From Candidatus Dadabacteria bacterium (GTDB taxonomy: Bacteria; J088): DNA of 8,766 nucleotides. Below, in pieces: positions 7,032 to 8,766 of this stretch (position 1 is its first letter; each line of letters opens with the position of its first letter). The notes under the pieces are model-generated. The model was not told the origin of the DNA. It saw only the letters and a program-made list of their open reading frames with translations, and did not search any database. The stretch lies in contig RFIY01000048.1 in the NCBI GenBank assembly GCA_003695505.1, positions 1-8,766 of the forward strand, read 5' to 3'. Both the position numbers and the translations under genes were made by a program.

Positions 7032-8766
7032 TCAAGGTGTCATGCGGATCCAGACCGGAGAAAAACCAGCCTCGCCGGCCCAGGCCGGCAGCAGGTCTCC
7101 CTGCCCCCAGCACCACAACGTGCCTGCGTCGCGGATGCCGCAGCTCGCCGTGCTGCCCGCGGCAATGTCGCGCCACGCGGATTCGGATCCAGTCTGCGTG
7201 GGGGTCGTTACCGACGCGAGAGGAAGCCCGCCCGAAGGCGGCAGCGGTCGAAACCCGAGTGCGCCCGACAGCGGGTCGCCGCTGCAGAACAGAGCGCCTG
7301 CGCTGTCGATCAGGCAGGTGTGGAGGCCTCCTGCCGCGAGCGTGACGGCGTTGCCGCCAAAGCCGTAGCGCGCCGGCATCGTGACGCTGCCGGGGGTGGT
7401 GCCGCGTTGGCCGGACGCCCCATTGCCCCAGCAGTAGACCGACCCGTCGGAAAGCCGCGCGCAGCTATGACGTCCCCCGGCGGCGACGGCCGTCGCTGTC
7501 GTCGGCAACGCGACGGGACGCGGTGTCAGCGCATTGCCCGTGCCGGAAACCTGTCCGTCGCTGTTCCCACCCCAGCACAGCACGCTGCCGTCGGTGGCGA
7601 GACCGCAGGTGTGTGCGCCGCCACACGCAATCTGCTGCCAGGTCGTTCCGGTCGCAACGGAAACAGGCGTCGCGTGGTTGGCGGTATCGCCGCTACCGAG
7701 TCGGCCGTCGGGATTGTAGCCCCAGCACCAGGCGGTGTCCGTCGAATCGATGCCGCACGAGTGCCAGCGATTCGCGCAGACACTTCGCCACGATCCCGGG
7801 AGCTGCGTCGGAGCGATTTCCACGCCCGTCGCGCCGGTGCCGACCTCGCCAAAGACATTCAGTCCCCAGCACCACAGGCTGCCGGTCGCCTTGATCGCGC
7901 AGGTATGGTGGTGGCCGGCCGCCGCCGTCGTCCAGACGCTGGCGACGGTAACGGCCCGGGGTACGGATGTCGCAGGCAGCGCTGCAGACGATACGCCGAG
8001 CTGACCGCTTTCGTTGGCGCCCCAGCACCACATGCTACGATCGGCACGCAGCGCACACGCATGCGTTTCGCCGACCGATATCGAGGTCCATGTCGTGACC
8101 GCACTGGTCTCAACCGTCCAGGAGACTGTCGTATCGCTGGTCGAGGGATCGGCGAGGCCGGCAGCATCCACCGCGGTCACCGTGACGGTCGAACTCGCCG
8201 CAGGTGCGACGGTCCACCACGATTGGGCCGGGCAGGTCGTCGTTCCCGTGGCGCTGCTGCAGGTGAAGTGTGTCACATCTTGATCCGGACTGGTGACTTC
8301 GATGACCGCTGTCGTCAACGGTGTCTGCGGCGATGGGCGGTAGACAAGCCAGGTTTCGGGGGGAAGGTCGATCGTCCAGGAGCAGCTCGATGGTGTGCCG
8401 TCCGTCAGCCCGACGTCGTCGACGGCCACGGCCGAAAACTGATGCGTGCCCGCGCCGAGGCCGGTCAGTTGTACACTCGCGCCGCAGTCGAACCAGCCGC
8501 CGCCATCGAGCAGGCAACGCCAGCCGACGATCGTGCCATTGTCGCTCCCCGACAGCGCGAACGAAGCCGAGGCGCTGGACGAAAGCCCCGACGGGCAGCC
8601 GCTCAGTGACGTGTCGGGCGATGCGTCGACGCGAAACGTCGTGGTCAGCGCTGTACAGTTGCCAGCCGGGTCACAGAACTCGACCCGCAACAGGTGGTCG
8701 CCAACGCCGAGATCGCCAAGGTCGATGTGCGGGCCGCAAGACAACGGTTCGTCGTCGAGTTCGCAG
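7032..8766 (-). CDS. RCC1-repeat protein with N-terminal Ig-like repeats, N-terminus outside window
   Basis: The frame is open from the window edge to the TGA at 7034-7032, giving 577 visible residues (numbered from the edge). Residues 1-218 contain Ig-like or Big-type repeats. Two are clear (1-47 and 84-133), with the pattern C-x-LD...C...L-x-x-L-G-x-G-x-H...[VI]D; a third (about 154-218) is divergent. Residues 226-577 are seven RCC1-type repeats of about 50 residues, each with C-x9-C and mostly ending WCWG, which would complete one seven-bladed propeller. Eukaryotic RCC1 is a Ran exchange factor; bacterial versions are generally exported structural or binding proteins, and the paired cysteines suggest disulfides outside the cytoplasm. 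The signal peptide is not visible. A TTG at 8744 is not the start, because the repeat homology (Cys1, LDD) continues upstream of it. It is the first visible gene of the minus-strand set, with the lipoprotein gene directly after it. Confidence 0.9.
   Translation of the reverse strand, partial: CELDDEPLSCGPHIDLGDLGVGDHLLRVEFCDPAGNCTALTTTFRVDASPDTSLSGCPSGLSSSASASFALSGSDNGTIVGWRCLLDGGGWFDCGASVQLTGLGAGTHQFSAVAVDDVGLTDGTPSSCSWTIDLPPETWLVYRPSPQTPLTTAVIEVTSPDQDVTHFTCSSATGTTTCPAQSWWTVAPAASSTVTVTAVDAAGLADPSTSDTTVSWTVETSAVTTWTSISVGETHACALRADRSMWCWGANESGQLGVSSAALPATSVPRAVTVASVWTTAAAGHHHTCAIKATGSLWCWGLNVFGEVGTGATGVEIAPTQLPGSWRSVCANRWHSCGIDSTDTAWCWGYNPDGRLGSGDTANHATPVSVATGTTWQQIACGGAHTCGLATDGSVLCWGGNSDGQVSGTGNALTPRPVALPTTATAVAAGGRHSCARLSDGSVYCWGNGASGQRGTTPGSVTMPARYGFGGNAVTLAAGGLHTCLIDSAGALFCSGDPLSGALGFRPLPPSGGLPLASVTTPTQTGSESAWRDIAAGSTASCGIRDAGTLWCWGQGDLLPAWAGEAGFSPVWIRMTP
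7035..8090 (-). repeat. Seven RCC1-type repeats with C-x9-C pairs
   Basis: Using visible-residue numbering, the pairs are C237/C247, C289/C299, C337/C347, C387/C397, C435/C445, C484/C494 and C542/C552, always with nine residues between. Repeat 6 ends CSG in place of CWG, and repeat 7 lacks the usual GQLG-like turn after CWG. Linkers between the pairs vary from 37 to 47 residues. Seven is the number of blades in a closed RCC1 propeller, so this domain is probably complete even though the gene is cut at its 5' end. Confidence 0.88.

Noticed and set aside
5968-7368. Plus-strand open frame of 466 codons opposite the FG-GAP and lipoprotein genes
   Set aside because: It runs across three well-supported minus-strand genes and has shadow-type composition with no recognisable motif.
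7029-8609. Long plus-strand open frame of 526 codons opposite the RCC1 gene
   Set aside because: Its product is Arg/Gly/Ala-rich with no domain or signal, as expected for an antisense shadow in high-GC DNA. The minus strand has unmistakable RCC1 repeats.
7032-8744. TTG at 8744 as the start of the RCC1 protein
   Set aside because: The same frame continues to the window edge and holds the first Cys and the LDD of an Ig-like repeat, so the true start lies upstream of the window.

Overview
The window is a high-GC (by eye a little over 60%) bacterial chromosomal segment that is almost fully coding, with five genes and no RNA gene, mobile element or CRISPR array that I can see. The proteins point to a Gram-negative bacterium that exports many proteins: two apparent lipoproteins, a signal-peptide FG-GAP propeller protein, an RCC1/Ig-like repeat protein with regular cysteine pairs, and an RND-type inner-membrane transporter. 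Cys-rich motifs of the 'SDC..GQ.C' type and Cys-paired RCC1 repeats are common in Myxococcota and other former Deltaproteobacteria, so I tentatively suggest that affiliation. No marker gene here fixes it.

Layout: (1) positions 1-1664, minus strand: a calcineurin-like metallophosphoesterase lipoprotein, cut at its C-terminus by the window edge. (2) 1665-1880: a divergent intergenic region with one plausible sigma70-type promoter for the phosphoesterase. (3) 1881-4301, plus strand: a complete 12-TM RND/MMPL-type exporter. (4) 4302-4320: a 19-base convergent gap with no recognisable terminator. (5) 8766 down to 4321, minus strand: three tightly packed genes read in the order RCC1/Ig-like protein (5' end outside the window), small Cys-rich lipoprotein, then FG-GAP/VCBS propeller protein with a duplicated helical C-terminal module. 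The lipoprotein and FG-GAP genes overlap by 17 bases, and the gap before the lipoprotein gene is at most a couple of dozen bases, so the three are probably one transcription unit.

The three minus-strand genes look like one envelope or cell-surface set: two extracytoplasmic beta-propeller proteins with a small lipid-anchored protein between them. No catalytic residues are recognisable in them, so adhesion, scaffolding or surface recognition is more likely than enzymatic work, but this is inference. The transporter and the phosphoesterase have no clear functional link to the set. I see no demonstrably new system. The most distinctive observations are the duplicated C-terminal module of the FG-GAP protein, the apparent His-to-Gln change in the phosphoesterase metal-binding motif I, and the seven invariant C-x9-C pairs of the RCC1 protein.
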